From GWB2-37-7 sp049684915 (GTDB taxonomy: Bacteria > Bacillota > Clostridia > Lutisporales > Lutisporaceae): a DNA stretch of 64,000 nucleotides. The stretch is taken from the NCBI GenBank assembly GCA_049684915.1, contig JBAVGO010000128.1, positions 17,618-81,617 of the forward strand, given 5' to 3'. The notes below the pieces were generated by a model. The model saw only the letters and a list, made by a program, of their open reading frames with translations, searched no databases and was not told the DNA's origin. How positions within the stretch are numbered: position 1 is the first letter of the stretch; each line of letters opens with the position of its first letter. This document shows, one piece after another, positions 8,561-16,728 of the stretch. The position numbers and the translations under genes were made by a program.

Positions 8561-10017
8561 TATACTTCCTCCCTTATAAGCTCTCTCACAATTTCCTTTT
8601 CATCAAAGTGTATTGTACCTTCCTTAAGAACTTGATATGTTTCATGGCCTTTTCCTGCCAGTAAAACAATATCATCCTTTTTTGCAATGGTCAGTGCATA
8701 CTTTATTGCATCTTTTCTGTTTTCTATACAAATATAATCGCAATCGGTATTTCTTATGCCCTCTTCTACCTGTCTTATTATACTAATCGGCTCTTCGCTT
8801 CTAGGATTATCAGAGGTAATAATGCAATAGTCTGAGAGTTTGCCTGCTGTTTCTCCCATTATGGGTCTTTTTAATGTTTCTCTGTCACCACCACAGCCAA
8901 AGACAGTAATTATTCCGCCTTTAACATATTGCCTTATGGATTTTAGTATGTTCTCTAAGCTATCAGGACTGTGGGCATAATCAATAATTACTGTATATGG
9001 CTTATCTATATCTACTACCTCAGATCTTCCAGGAACTTTACTAAGGTTATATATACCCTCTCGTATTATGTCCTTATCTATTCCTTCTACATAGGCGGCA
9101 GACGCCGCTGCTAAGCAGTTGTAGACACTAAATTTACCAGGTATCTTATTTTGAATATCGATGCTATACCTTGGTGTAACCAGAGTAAATTTTATACCTT
9201 TTGCATCTAATTCTATATTTTTTGCCATTATATCGGCATTATTATCAATTCCATATGTAATTAAAGGAGTCTTAAGCCTCTTAATCTCTTCTGCTATTAT
9301 CCTGCCATGACTATCATCTATATTGATTATATTCCCGCGGCTGGTTTTATAGAAAAGCTTTTTTTTGGATTCTCTATAATTGTCAAAATTCTTATGAAAA
9401 TCTAAGTGATCCTGTGTCAGATTGGTAAAGATTCCTACTCCAAAGCTGCAACCATCCACTCTTCCCAGTTCTAAAGCATGTGAAGATACCTCCATAACTG
9501 AGTACTCAATTTTTTTATTCACCATCTCACAAAAAAGCTGTTGCAAATCTAAGGACTCTGGGGTAGTTCTACTAGAAGCAATCTCTTCTTTTCCAATTTT
9601 AATTGATATTGTACCTATTGTACCTGCCATCTTATTGGCGTGCTCCAAAATTGAGCTTATAAGGTATGTTGTTGTTGTCTTACCATTGGTACCTGTGATA
9701 CCTATAAGCTTTAGCTTTTCTGTAGGGTTTCCATAAAAATTGCTTGCTACAGCTGACATCGCTTTTCTAGTATCCTTAACCTTAATAATTGACATATCTT
9801 CCTTTTGGATATCCTTTTCTACAAGTACAGCAACAGCACCCTTGTCTGCTGCTTCATTTATATAAGCGTGTCCATCCATTTTTAGCCCTGTTATACATAT
9901 GAATAAGCTTCCGGGTGTCACCTTTCTGGAATCATATACAACATCTTTAATTTCCACCGAGCTGGAGCCATATCTTGCGATTATGTCAACGTCTCGCATT
10001 ACGTCAACAAGTTTCAT
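8560..10017 (-). CDS. murE: MurE, meso-diaminopimelate-adding ligase
   Basis: UDP-MurNAc-L-Ala-D-Glu ligase for the third stem residue. The substrate-recognition motif DNPR is present (ITSDNPRSEEP), which in characterised MurE enzymes goes with meso-diaminopimelate rather than L-lysine. The ATP loop is IGITGTNGKTTTTYL, and other Mur ligase motifs (TNLTQDHLDFHKNF, YAHSPDSLENIL) are intact. The start is the ATG at 10017 (MKLVDVMRDVD), placed 6-7 bases after AGAGGAGG. The longer frame from 10074 lacks a ribosome site. It is the first gene after a terminator, so a promoter should lie in 10018-10153. Confidence 0.95.
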   Translation of the reverse strand: MKLVDVMRDVDIIARYGSSSVEIKDVVYDSRKVTPGSLFICITGLKMDGHAYINEAADKGAVAVLVEKDIQKEDMSIIKVKDTRKAMSAVASNFYGNPTEKLKLIGITGTNGKTTTTYLISSILEHANKMAGTIGTISIKIGKEEIASSRTTPESLDLQQLFCEMVNKKIEYSVMEVSSHALELGRVDGCSFGVGIFTNLTQDHLDFHKNFDNYRESKKKLFYKTSRGNIINIDDSHGRIIAEEIKRLKTPLITYGIDNNADIMAKNIELDAKGIKFTLVTPRYSIDIQNKIPGKFSVYNCLAAASAAYVEGIDKDIIREGIYNLSKVPGRSEVVDIDKPYTVIIDYAHSPDSLENILKSIRQYVKGGIITVFGCGGDRETLKRPIMGETAGKLSDYCIITSDNPRSEEPISIIRQVEEGIRNTDCDYICIENRKDAIKYALTIAKKDDIVLLAGKGHETYQVLKEGTIHFDEKEIVRELIREEV

Positions 10018-10153
10018 TATATTCCTCCTCTTTAAAAATATTTCAGAATATCCTATATAATAATAAGTCTCCATATATTTTAGTTTTTACATATTTATAG
10101 TCAATATAACCTTGCATCAGGCATACCCTTAATAATTATGCTCCACTCTTTAC

Positions 10154-10195
10154 AAAAAGGCAACTGAAATTAAAACCAGCTTTAATTTCGTTGCC
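10154..10195 (-). terminator. Terminator between the PBP gene and murE
   Basis: On the minus strand GGCAACGAAATTAAA pairs with TTTAATTTCAGTTGCC (one bulged base; loop about six bases) and is followed by TTTTTG. It splits the dcw cluster into mraZ-rsmH-ftsL-pbp and murE-murG units, or attenuates read-through between them. Confidence 0.75.
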
Positions 10196-10241
10196 CTATT
10201 TGTTTTGTGAAATCTGATATATAAATAACCAGTCTAATCTG

Positions 10242-12221
10242 CTACTGTGTCTTGACATATAGAATTACATTTCCGCCCTCATTCATTTTAGCTCCCGGCT
10301 TTGGCACCTGATCAACTATAAGAGAGTTTAAGTTGCTTTCTCCTTCTCCACTTTCTAATTGAACATTCAGCTTAATTTTAGTCAGTAGCTTTAATGCATC
10401 CTTATAAGCCATATTGCGCATTTCAGGAACCTGTACCAGAGGTTTTTGCATAAGTGCAAGCTCGTCTGTGGTATATTGAGGTTTTACATCAAGATATCTT
10501 AATGTATCAGATATAATGCTTTTAACTACTGGACCGGCAATTTGACCACCAAAGTAACTATATCCATTAGGCTCATCAATTACTATCAGCACTACAATTT
10601 TAGGATCATTAGCAGGGGCAAAGCCTACAAAGGATGCCACATATTTTCCTGCTGAATAGCCTCCATTAACCGCTTTTTGTGCTGTACCAGTTTTTCCACC
10701 TACTCTATAACCAGGCACATATGCGCTCATACCTGTACCGTCTGCAACAACTGATTCAAGAATTTCCCTCACTAGTGCAGAGGTTTCTTTAGATATTACC
10801 TGCCTTACAACCTTAGGTTGAAATTCATGTACTATATTACCTTCATTATCAACTAGCTGCTTCGCTATTCTAGGCTCCATTAGATATCCATCATTTACTG
10901 CCGCAGACACCGCCGTAACAAGCTGAATCGGAGTTACTGCTATACCTTGACCAAATGATATTGTCGCTAACTCAACAGGTCCCATTTGACTTGGAGTATA
11001 TAAGATACCAGATGCTTCACCTGGTAGCTTTATCTTTGTAGGCTCTCCGAAGCCAAAGCCCTTTATATATTTATAGAATCTATCTTTCCCTAGCAGCTGA
11101 CCAACTTCAATAAATACAGGGTTACAGGAGTTCTGTACCCCTTCCACAAAGCTCTCGCTGCCATGAGGTCTGTAGCTTCTCCAACACTTAAGCTTTTTTC
11201 CTGCTATAGTTATAGTACCGCTGCAATAAAATCTATCTGTAGGACTAACTACCTTCTCCTCCAAGCCTGCCGCAGTTGTAATAATCTTGAAGGTAGAACC
11301 TGGCTCAAAGGTATCTGATACAGCAGGATTTCTCCATATCTTAAGCAACTCATTGTACTGCTGATCAGAAGTTAAAGTACTCCATGTATCTGTCAGGTCT
11401 TCTGAAGCCTTTCTGGGTTCATTGTTATCATAATCTCCCTTAACGGCCATAGCCAATAAATCACCAGTCTTTGGATCCATAACTAATGCAGTAACCCGTT
11501 TTGCCTTATGCTCTACATAGGCATTTTCTACCGCCTTCTCAGCAAAATGCTGTATTACTTCATCTATTGTAAGTACTAGGTTTAAGCCATCCTGAGCTTC
11601 ATAATACTTGCTGTCACTGTCAGGGAGTTCTTGCCCAAGGGCATCTGTCATTTTTATGTTTCTGCCTGGAAAGCCGTTTAGATATTTGTCAAAGGTCAGT
11701 TCTACTCCGTCCTGTCCTAAATTATCTATACTGGTAAAGCCTAATACATAAGAAGCGAAGTTCCTTTGAGGATAAAATCTTTTACTGTCTTCGTTATATA
11801 TTACACCTTGTAATTCCTTTTCTCTTAAAGCCTTTACAATCTCTGCATCCACCTTCTTCTTAATAGTTACAGAGTCCTGTTTCTTGCTAACCTTCTCTAA
11901 TAATTCAGCCTTATCCATTTGAAGTGCTTCTGACAGAGCTGAAGCTACTGCTTCTTTGTCCTTGACCTCTGCAGGACGTACTATTATTTCATAGGCCGTA
12001 GCACTAATAGCAAGCTTTTTACCATTTCGGTCATAAATAATCCCTCTTTTAGAGGGAATTTTTATATCTCTTGTCCATTGTTCCATAGCCTTTTTCTGAT
12101 ATTCACCGCTATTGACAATTTGTATAAATGCCAAACGTCCGGTTAAACCGACAAAAGCCAATGCAAATATTATTAAAAGAAACAACAGCCTTTTCTTAAT
12201 TGTCATCTTAACACTGGCCAA
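10242..12221 (-). CDS. spoVD: Class B penicillin-binding protein with PASTA domain (SpoVD/FtsI type)
   Basis: Peptidoglycan DD-transpeptidase with one N-terminal membrane anchor (about residues 10-30), a PBP dimerisation domain and a transpeptidase domain. The catalytic motifs are complete: STFK (Ser309), SCN (365-367) and KTG (510-512). A C-terminal PASTA domain occupies roughly residues 595-659. This architecture, at 659 residues, is that of SpoVD (spore cortex) in Bacillus; in clostridia the same gene may also serve as the divisional PBP. It sits next to ftsL and upstream of the SEDS gene that would be its partner. The assignment to SpoVD rather than FtsI/PbpB is inferred from the PASTA domain and context. 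Confidence 0.88.
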   Translation of the reverse strand: MASVKMTIKKRLLFLLIIFALAFVGLTGRLAFIQIVNSGEYQKKAMEQWTRDIKIPSKRGIIYDRNGKKLAISATAYEIIVRPAEVKDKEAVASALSEALQMDKAELLEKVSKKQDSVTIKKKVDAEIVKALREKELQGVIYNEDSKRFYPQRNFASYVLGFTSIDNLGQDGVELTFDKYLNGFPGRNIKMTDALGQELPDSDSKYYEAQDGLNLVLTIDEVIQHFAEKAVENAYVEHKAKRVTALVMDPKTGDLLAMAVKGDYDNNEPRKASEDLTDTWSTLTSDQQYNELLKIWRNPAVSDTFEPGSTFKIITTAAGLEEKVVSPTDRFYCSGTITIAGKKLKCWRSYRPHGSESFVEGVQNSCNPVFIEVGQLLGKDRFYKYIKGFGFGEPTKIKLPGEASGILYTPSQMGPVELATISFGQGIAVTPIQLVTAVSAAVNDGYLMEPRIAKQLVDNEGNIVHEFQPKVVRQVISKETSALVREILESVVADGTGMSAYVPGYRVGGKTGTAQKAVNGGYSAGKYVASFVGFAPANDPKIVVLIVIDEPNGYSYFGGQIAGPVVKSIISDTLRYLDVKPQYTTDELALMQKPLVQVPEMRNMAYKDALKLLTKIKLNVQLESGEGESNLNSLIVDQVPKPGAKMNEGGNVILYVKTQ

Positions 12222-12257
12222 ATTAAAGCACCACCTTAAAGAATAAATTATATAGCT

Positions 12258-12746
12258 TTATTCAAGTATTTTTAATATATTGCTTAGTACTTGCTTAACA
12301 CTGACTAAATACTTGTTTTCCTCTACATCTTCTACTCCGTGATAGTCACTGCTTGCAGCTATACTATTGTTATTCTCTTGTACTTGTACATATACTATTT
12401 GATTCAAAACGTCAGGATACTGCATATTCAGCTTTCCTATAGCTACCGTTTCTAAATTTTCCAGGTTAACAGTCTTCATGAGCTGTACATTAAGATCGGT
12501 ATTTTCTGTTTGTAATTGTTTTATATTTCCATCAAGCTCTTTGCTGTCAAAATTTATTTCTGCTATATATGCATATCTAGAAATAATAAATATACATATA
12601 GCAAAAACAAAGGCAATATTAAATATATTTATCCTATGCTTAGGCTTCTTTTTTAGGTTTTTCTTAGGAAGCTGCTTATCTTGCTTCGGTTGTTCTAAAT
12701 ATTCATGACGGCTATAGTCATATGCTCTATTATCTGCTACTACCAT
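12258..12746 (-). CDS. ftsL: FtsL-like cell-division protein
   Basis: Small bitopic protein of 162 residues. It has a basic cytoplasmic N-terminus (KQLPKKNLKKKPKHR), one membrane segment at about 41-60 (IAFVFAICIFIISRYAYIA) and an extracytoplasmic coiled coil at about 65-105 (LDGNIKQLQTENTDLNVQLMKTVNLENLE). FtsL proteins are recognised mainly by this layout and by their place between rsmH and the class B PBP gene, both satisfied here. It would join the FtsL-DivIC-DivIB complex that activates septal synthesis. The C-terminal extension of about 55 residues is not characteristic of any domain I know. Confidence 0.78.
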   Translation of the reverse strand: MVVADNRAYDYSRHEYLEQPKQDKQLPKKNLKKKPKHRINIFNIAFVFAICIFIISRYAYIAEINFDSKELDGNIKQLQTENTDLNVQLMKTVNLENLETVAIGKLNMQYPDVLNQIVYVQVQENNNSIAASSDYHGVEDVEENKYLVSVKQVLSNILKILE

Positions 12747-12758
12747 TTTTATTCCCTC

Positions 12759-13709
12759 CTAAGGTTTTTTAGAACCTACTCTTTCTGCTGCTCTAAGCTT
12801 TGCACTCTTCGATCTGGAGTTTATCTCCAGCTCTGCCTCCATAGCTGTAACAGGTTTTCTTGTGAGCACTTTAACCATCGGCTCCTTGCCACATACACAT
12901 ATGGGTATTTTGGGTGGACATGTGCAGGGGCGTTCTAATTGGTTGAATTTATTTTTAACTATTCTATCCTCCAAGGAATGAAAGGTTATAACTGCTATTC
13001 TTCCGCCATCCCTTAAAAGCTCAACTGCATCATTTAATGCTGCTTCCAGCACATCTAGTTCATCATTAACTGCAATCCTCAGAGCTTGGAAGGTACGTTT
13101 TGCGGGATGCCCACCTTCTCTTCTTGCTGCTGCCGGTATTGCCATTTTTATTATATCTACCAATTGAAAGGTAGTTGCTATCTTATATTTCTGTCTCTCA
13201 TCACAGATGAACTTTGCTACCCTGTCGGCCCATTTTTCTTCGCCGTAGTCTCTGATTATTCTCTTCAACTCTTGCTGGCTTGCATTGTTTAGCAGGTCTC
13301 CTGCTGTTACTCCTCTTGATACATCCATCCGCATATCCAAGAGACCATCATGCATATAGCTGAAACCTCTTTCCTCCTCGTCTATCTGGTGGGAGGAAAC
13401 CCCTATATCCATCAAAATCCCGTCTACCTTATCAAAGCCGGCATTATGTACAATGTTTGTTATATTCCTGAAGTTATCCTTAACTATGATTATGCTATCC
13501 TTGTACTCCGAAAGCTTTTGCTTGGCTGCATTTAATGCATTCTGATCTTGGTCTATGCCAATCAACACGCCCTCTGGCTGCATTCTTTTTGCTATTTCAG
13601 AGGAATGTCCCGCACCGCCCAAGGTGCAATCAACATATACGCCTCCGGGTCTAATATTTAAATAATCTATGGTTTCCTTAAATAGAACTGGTATATGTAA
13701 AAATTCCAA
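12759..13709 (-). CDS. rsmH: RsmH (MraW), 16S rRNA m4C1402 methyltransferase
   Basis: S-adenosylmethionine-dependent N4-methyltransferase acting on C1402 of 16S rRNA. The 316 residues start HIPVLFKETIDYL and contain the SAM-binding VDCTLGGAGHSSEI, the MDIGVSSHQIDEEERGFSY block and FHSLEDRIVKNKF. All are diagnostic of the family. It is the second gene of the dcw cluster, 18 bases downstream of mraZ. Confidence 0.97.
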   Translation of the reverse strand: MEFLHIPVLFKETIDYLNIRPGGVYVDCTLGGAGHSSEIAKRMQPEGVLIGIDQDQNALNAAKQKLSEYKDSIIIVKDNFRNITNIVHNAGFDKVDGILMDIGVSSHQIDEEERGFSYMHDGLLDMRMDVSRGVTAGDLLNNASQQELKRIIRDYGEEKWADRVAKFICDERQKYKIATTFQLVDIIKMAIPAAARREGGHPAKRTFQALRIAVNDELDVLEAALNDAVELLRDGGRIAVITFHSLEDRIVKNKFNQLERPCTCPPKIPICVCGKEPMVKVLTRKPVTAMEAELEINSRSKSAKLRAAERVGSKKP

Positions 13710-13727
13710 TATTTTTCACCCTTTTTG

Positions 13728-14159
13728 TTATATTCCAAGCTGTGACATTTTTTCAGCCACATCTTCATAACTAATATCTGCATCATTGTTGAATTTATTC
13801 CATTGCTCAAGGCTCCAAATTTCTATTCTTGTAGAAACGCCAATTATAACAACATCCTTATCTATATCAGCATATTCCTTAAGATTTGCAGGTATTAAGG
13901 TTCTTCCCTGTTTGTCTACCTCACATTCACTTGCACCGGCGAAGAAGAATCTAATAAAAGCACGGGCATCCTTATTGGTCATAGGAAGGGATTTTAATTT
14001 TTCCTCCACTACTCTCCACTCGTCTATAGAGTATACAAACAAACAATTATCCAAACCCTTTGTAATTACAAAGGCATCACCAAGCTGATCCCTGAACCTT
14101 GCAGGTATTATCACTCTGTTTTTTGGATCTAAGGAATGATTGTATTCTCCGATAAACAT
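13728..14159 (-). CDS. mraZ: MraZ, dcw-cluster transcriptional regulator
   Basis: DNA-binding regulator with two SpoVT/AbrB-like swapped-hairpin repeats. It starts MFIGEYNHSLDPKNRVIIPARFR, and the second half is EVDKQGRTLIPANLKEYADI. At 143 residues it has normal length. In characterised bacteria MraZ binds GTGG-type repeats before its own gene and controls the dcw operon; such repeats are visible 27-55 bases upstream here. It is the first gene of the cluster. Confidence 0.97.
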   Translation of the reverse strand: MFIGEYNHSLDPKNRVIIPARFRDQLGDAFVITKGLDNCLFVYSIDEWRVVEEKLKSLPMTNKDARAFIRFFFAGASECEVDKQGRTLIPANLKEYADIDKDVVIIGVSTRIEIWSLEQWNKFNNDADISYEDVAEKMSQLGI

Positions 14160-14185
14160 CTATCTCACCACACTCATAATATTTA

Positions 14186-14214
14186 TTCCACTTCTCTCCA
14201 CTTTGTACCACTTT
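14186..14214 (-). promoter_or_regulatory. MraZ-box operator (three 10-bp-spaced GTGG repeats)
   Basis: On the minus strand AAGTGGTACA, AAGTGGAGAG and AAGTGGAATA follow each other with an exact 10-bp period, ending about 25 bases before the mraZ ATG. A further GAAGTGGGGA lies upstream at 14247-14256. Direct repeats of this kind, one per helical turn, are the known binding sites of MraZ. Confidence 0.8.
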
Positions 14215-14267
14215 ATGACATATTCTATATAACTTTTGAAATTCCTCCCCACTTCCTCACAAAAATA

Positions 14268-14304
14268 AAAAAAATACAAAAGTATTTAGCTTTTGTATTT
14301 TTGA
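14268..14304 (-). terminator. Terminator after the Spo0E-like gene
   Basis: AAAAATACAAAAG pairs with CTTTTGTATTTTT around an 8-base loop. On the minus strand it runs into TTTTTTTTATTTTT. It separates the Spo0E-like mini-gene from the mraZ promoter region. Confidence 0.75.
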
Positions 14305-14330
14305 AATAACATTTTATTAGAAGCAGCCAT

Positions 14331-14365
14331 ATGTTTTGTGCCAGGCATTTTCCTTGATTTATATA
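14331..14365. repeat. Partial copy of dispersed hairpin element (copy C)
   Basis: Contains CATTTTCCTTGATTTATAT, nearly identical to CATTTTCCTTGATTCATAT in the 59.4-kb copy, preceded by ATGTTTTGTGCC. It covers the end of the Spo0E-like gene, so the stop codon lies in repeat-like sequence. Confidence 0.5.
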
Positions 14366-14502
14366 GCTACTACATTATAGAATCTGCTAATTAGCAAGTC
14401 TAGTTCAATGCTTTTTGTATATATTGTATCATAGCTTGCATTCTCGTCAATAAGTAGATGCAATTGTTGCCTTAACATTTCAATCTCTCTTATTATCACC
14501 AT
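14359..14502 (-). CDS. Spo0E-like aspartyl-phosphate phosphatase (47 aa)
   Basis: Small protein matching the Spo0E-like sporulation regulator family, whose members dephosphorylate Spo0A~P and so restrain entry into sporulation. The second half shows the signature helix: SIELDLLISRFYN corresponds to the S-x-x-LD-x-LI-x-x-Y(Y) motif carrying the catalytic-site acidic residues. The first half (IREIEMLRQQLHLLIDEN) is the partner helix. The ATG at 14502 follows GGGGGA. It is a monocistronic mini-gene between lgt and mraZ with its own terminator. Its last codons and 3' flank overlap a copy of the dispersed repeat found at 16.5, 59.4 and 62.1 kb. Confidence 0.8.
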   Translation of the reverse strand: MVIIREIEMLRQQLHLLIDENASYDTIYTKSIELDLLISRFYNVVAI

Positions 14503-14691
14503 TACTTCCCCCATAAAATAAAAAATATAATCTTATTTTATAAGTAATAGACAAAAAACGTCAACATTTATATTAGCTTGTCTAAAGTGATATATCCATA
14601 GTTTATCTATTTTTCCATTAAATTACTCGATTTTGCTTAGATAATAGTATTTTTTTGTATTTTCAAAAGAACAATTGATTATTATGTAGTA

Positions 14692-15426
14692 TTACGCTAT
14701 TTTTTTTCTACGTCTAATAAGAAACATAGCTACTGAAAATATGATAATAATTGCTATACTTATTAATTGAGCAGCTCTCATTCCCATAAACCATAAGCTG
14801 TCAGTCCTTAAGCCTTCAATCCAAAACCTGCCTATAGAATATAATATTCCGTAAAGTAAAAATATCTCTCCGTTAGCCTTCTTTTTACCTTTATAGAAAA
14901 TCAAGAAGAAAAATACTCCTAGGTTCCAAATGGATTCATATAGGAAAGTAGGATGGACTCTCATGCCATCTACAATAATGCCCCAAGGTAGGTCGGTAAG
15001 CCCTCCATGCGCCTCTCCATTTACGAAGTTCCCCCATCTGCCTATGGCCTGACCAATAATTATACTGGGTGCAACTATATCTGCGGTTTCTAAGAAGTTA
15101 ACTTTCTTTACCCTAGTATATATATATCCAGTAAGTATTGCGGCAATCAAAGCTCCATGAATAGCTAAACCGCCTTCCCTGATGTTAATGATCCTCATTA
15201 TATCACCATTATAGTAATCCCATTCTAAAAGAACATAATATACTCTGGCCCCTATCACTGCGGCTGGAATACACCACAAAGCCAAATCAATAATATATTC
15301 AGGATTCCTACCTAGTCTTTTAGCTTCGTAATAAGCTAGTAAAATACCAACCAAAATTCCTACAGATAGAAGTATTCCATACCATCTTATAGATAGACCG
15401 AATATCTCAAAAGCAACTGGATTCAT
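14692..15426 (-). CDS. lgt: Lgt, prolipoprotein diacylglyceryl transferase
   Basis: Membrane enzyme that transfers diacylglycerol from phosphatidylglycerol to the lipobox Cys of prolipoproteins. About seven hydrophobic segments are present. The family signature AIGRWGNFVNGEAHGG and the GxLGGRV-like GGLAIHGALIAA block are seen, with HPTFLYESIWNLG near the C-terminal third. The start is the ATG at 15426 (MNPVAFEIFG) after GGGAGG; the longer GTG frame from 15447 is less likely. Several lipoproteins encoded nearby (24.5 and 26.8 kb) would be substrates. Confidence 0.96.
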   Translation of the reverse strand: MNPVAFEIFGLSIRWYGILLSVGILVGILLAYYEAKRLGRNPEYIIDLALWCIPAAVIGARVYYVLLEWDYYNGDIMRIINIREGGLAIHGALIAAILTGYIYTRVKKVNFLETADIVAPSIIIGQAIGRWGNFVNGEAHGGLTDLPWGIIVDGMRVHPTFLYESIWNLGVFFFLIFYKGKKKANGEIFLLYGILYSIGRFWIEGLRTDSLWFMGMRAAQLISIAIIIIFSVAMFLIRRRKKIA

Positions 15427-15498
15427 ATTTGTCCTCCCTTTGTTCACATAAATAGATTACATATTGCTAAATATTACACGAGCAATCTTTATGTTCTT

Positions 15499-15529
15499 AT
15501 TATAATATAATTAGTTTTATCTATGTCAA
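15499..15529 (-). promoter_or_regulatory. Probable sigma-A promoter for lgt
   Basis: Minus-strand TTGACA (15529-15524) with an AT-rich -10 region: TATAAT at 15504-15499 at 19-bp spacing, or ATTATA at 17 bp. The consensus -35 is clear. The leader is about 70 bases. Confidence 0.55.
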
Positions 15530-15549
15530 GCACTATGCGAATATTTAAA

Positions 15550-15588
15550 TAAAAATAAATAGTCATGCTATAAATATAAAGCATGACT
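15550..15588 (-). terminator. Terminator after the SDH-type protease gene
   Basis: 9-bp stem AGTCATGCT / AGCATGACT (15561-15569 with 15580-15588) followed on the minus strand by ATTTATTTTTATTT. Confidence 0.65.
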
Positions 15589-15622
15589 GAGGGTGTTGTC
15601 AAATCCTATAAACTTAAAGTTT

Positions 15623-16444
15623 TTATTTGTTCTCGCCCCTTATATCATTGGTAATTTCCATTATATAGCTAAAATCCTTATTTTGCATGTAATCATCATA
15701 GGCAAGATAAAGTGCCCAGATAATTTCCCAAAGGTCTCCATCTACCTGTACCACATTAAGCCCCAGCTCTTCTTTTGCCTCATGTCTGTTTATGCAATAA
15801 CCATGAGAAAAATATTTTTCTGTCATAGTTCTAGTTACAAGCTTTGCCTTCTCCTTATTATTTTTAAACATATTCTTTTCTAAAAGTGTCTCTGCATATT
15901 GATAGGATGCTTTTATTAACTTTTCATAATCCCCAATTATCCATGGATCAAGCTTATCCGCTATTGGATATAGCAGTGATGCCATAAGCTTAGGGTCATC
16001 ACTTTTAGTTATCTTCTCCTCCATAAACTCTATGCACATTCTTATGGATTGAACTGGTACCCACATTTCCTCAAATATCGGGTGCTTTACCAAGGGGTCA
16101 ATAGGTCCCAGCTCTGAAGTAGGACCCATAACTATTTCATCTGCGCCTATAGCTATCATAGTTGCAGCACTTTTCGCTACAAAAGGTATTATCACACTGA
16201 AATAATCACAAAACTCTCTAATGAGGTTTACAATCTTGTATGGTATATCTACCACACCTCCATAGCTATGCAAAAAAAAGTCTATCCTCTCTGTATGACC
16301 TATACTACATAGCTGCTTATATAGAGGTATTAACACATAATCATCCATCGGTGAGTAGGAAATATAAGAAATCACTCTAGAATTGCGAGTCTTTTCGATG
16401 CTACGAAGCAGGCTAAGCCTTTTCTTGTTTGATATTTTTACCAC
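15623..16444 (-). CDS. SDH_sah-type serine protease-like protein (ClpP/SppA fold)
   Basis: Protein of the serine dehydrogenase proteinase family, which shares the ClpP/crotonase fold. Visible are the substrate-groove segment DFFLHSYGGVVDIPYKIVNLI and the nucleophile region IPFVAKSAATMIAIGADEIVMGP, where Ser in KSAATM is the predicted nucleophile. The conserved SELGPIDPLV follows. The C-terminal half is helical. I prefer the GTG at 16444, 7 bases after GAGAGGAG. The ATG at 16486 has no ribosome site and lies inside a repeat element. The protein would be 273 residues. The physiological substrate is unknown, and no N-terminal signal peptide is seen. It is monocistronic. Confidence 0.75.
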   Translation of the reverse strand: MVKISNKKRLSLLRSIEKTRNSRVISYISYSPMDDYVLIPLYKQLCSIGHTERIDFFLHSYGGVVDIPYKIVNLIREFCDYFSVIIPFVAKSAATMIAIGADEIVMGPTSELGPIDPLVKHPIFEEMWVPVQSIRMCIEFMEEKITKSDDPKLMASLLYPIADKLDPWIIGDYEKLIKASYQYAETLLEKNMFKNNKEKAKLVTRTMTEKYFSHGYCINRHEAKEELGLNVVQVDGDLWEIIWALYLAYDDYMQNKDFSYIMEITNDIRGENK

Positions 16445-16470
16445 TATAAAACTCCTCTCGCCTTCTATAT

Positions 16471-16554
16471 GCTTTGCACTAAACATTTTACTTAATTCAT
16501 ATGTTGTGAAAAATACACTGCTTTTGTGAATGATAAATCTTTTTCACAACATAT
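16471..16554. repeat. Dispersed hairpin element, copy A
   Basis: Begins GCTTTGCACTAAACATTTTAC as in the 59.4-kb copy. It contains a perfect 15-bp inverted repeat, ATATGTTGTGAAAAA (16499-16513) against TTTTTCACAACATAT (16540-16554). The loop includes TTTTGTGAATGATA, also conserved at 59.4 kb. It lies in the 5' leader of the SDH-type protease gene. Confidence 0.7.
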
Positions 16555-16632
16555 ATAATAATTATAATATGTAAACTGATAATACTACGTGTATGAAGAG
16601 ATTGTTAATTTTTGCTTTATTGGATGTGTTTC

Positions 16633-16648
16633 ATACAAGGACTTGTAT
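16633..16648. promoter_or_regulatory. Palindrome upstream of the unknown 207-aa gene
   Basis: ATACAAG-GA-CTTGTAT, a perfect 7-bp inverted repeat about 80 bases before the start of the gene at 16729. It is a possible operator or part of a promoter. Only the symmetry supports this. Confidence 0.3.
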
Positions 16649-16728
16649 AAATGATACTTTTTTAGAAATAATATTATTATATGCAGGTTTGTTTAAATTG
16701 CCCATAAAAATTCTAGAAGGTGATATGA

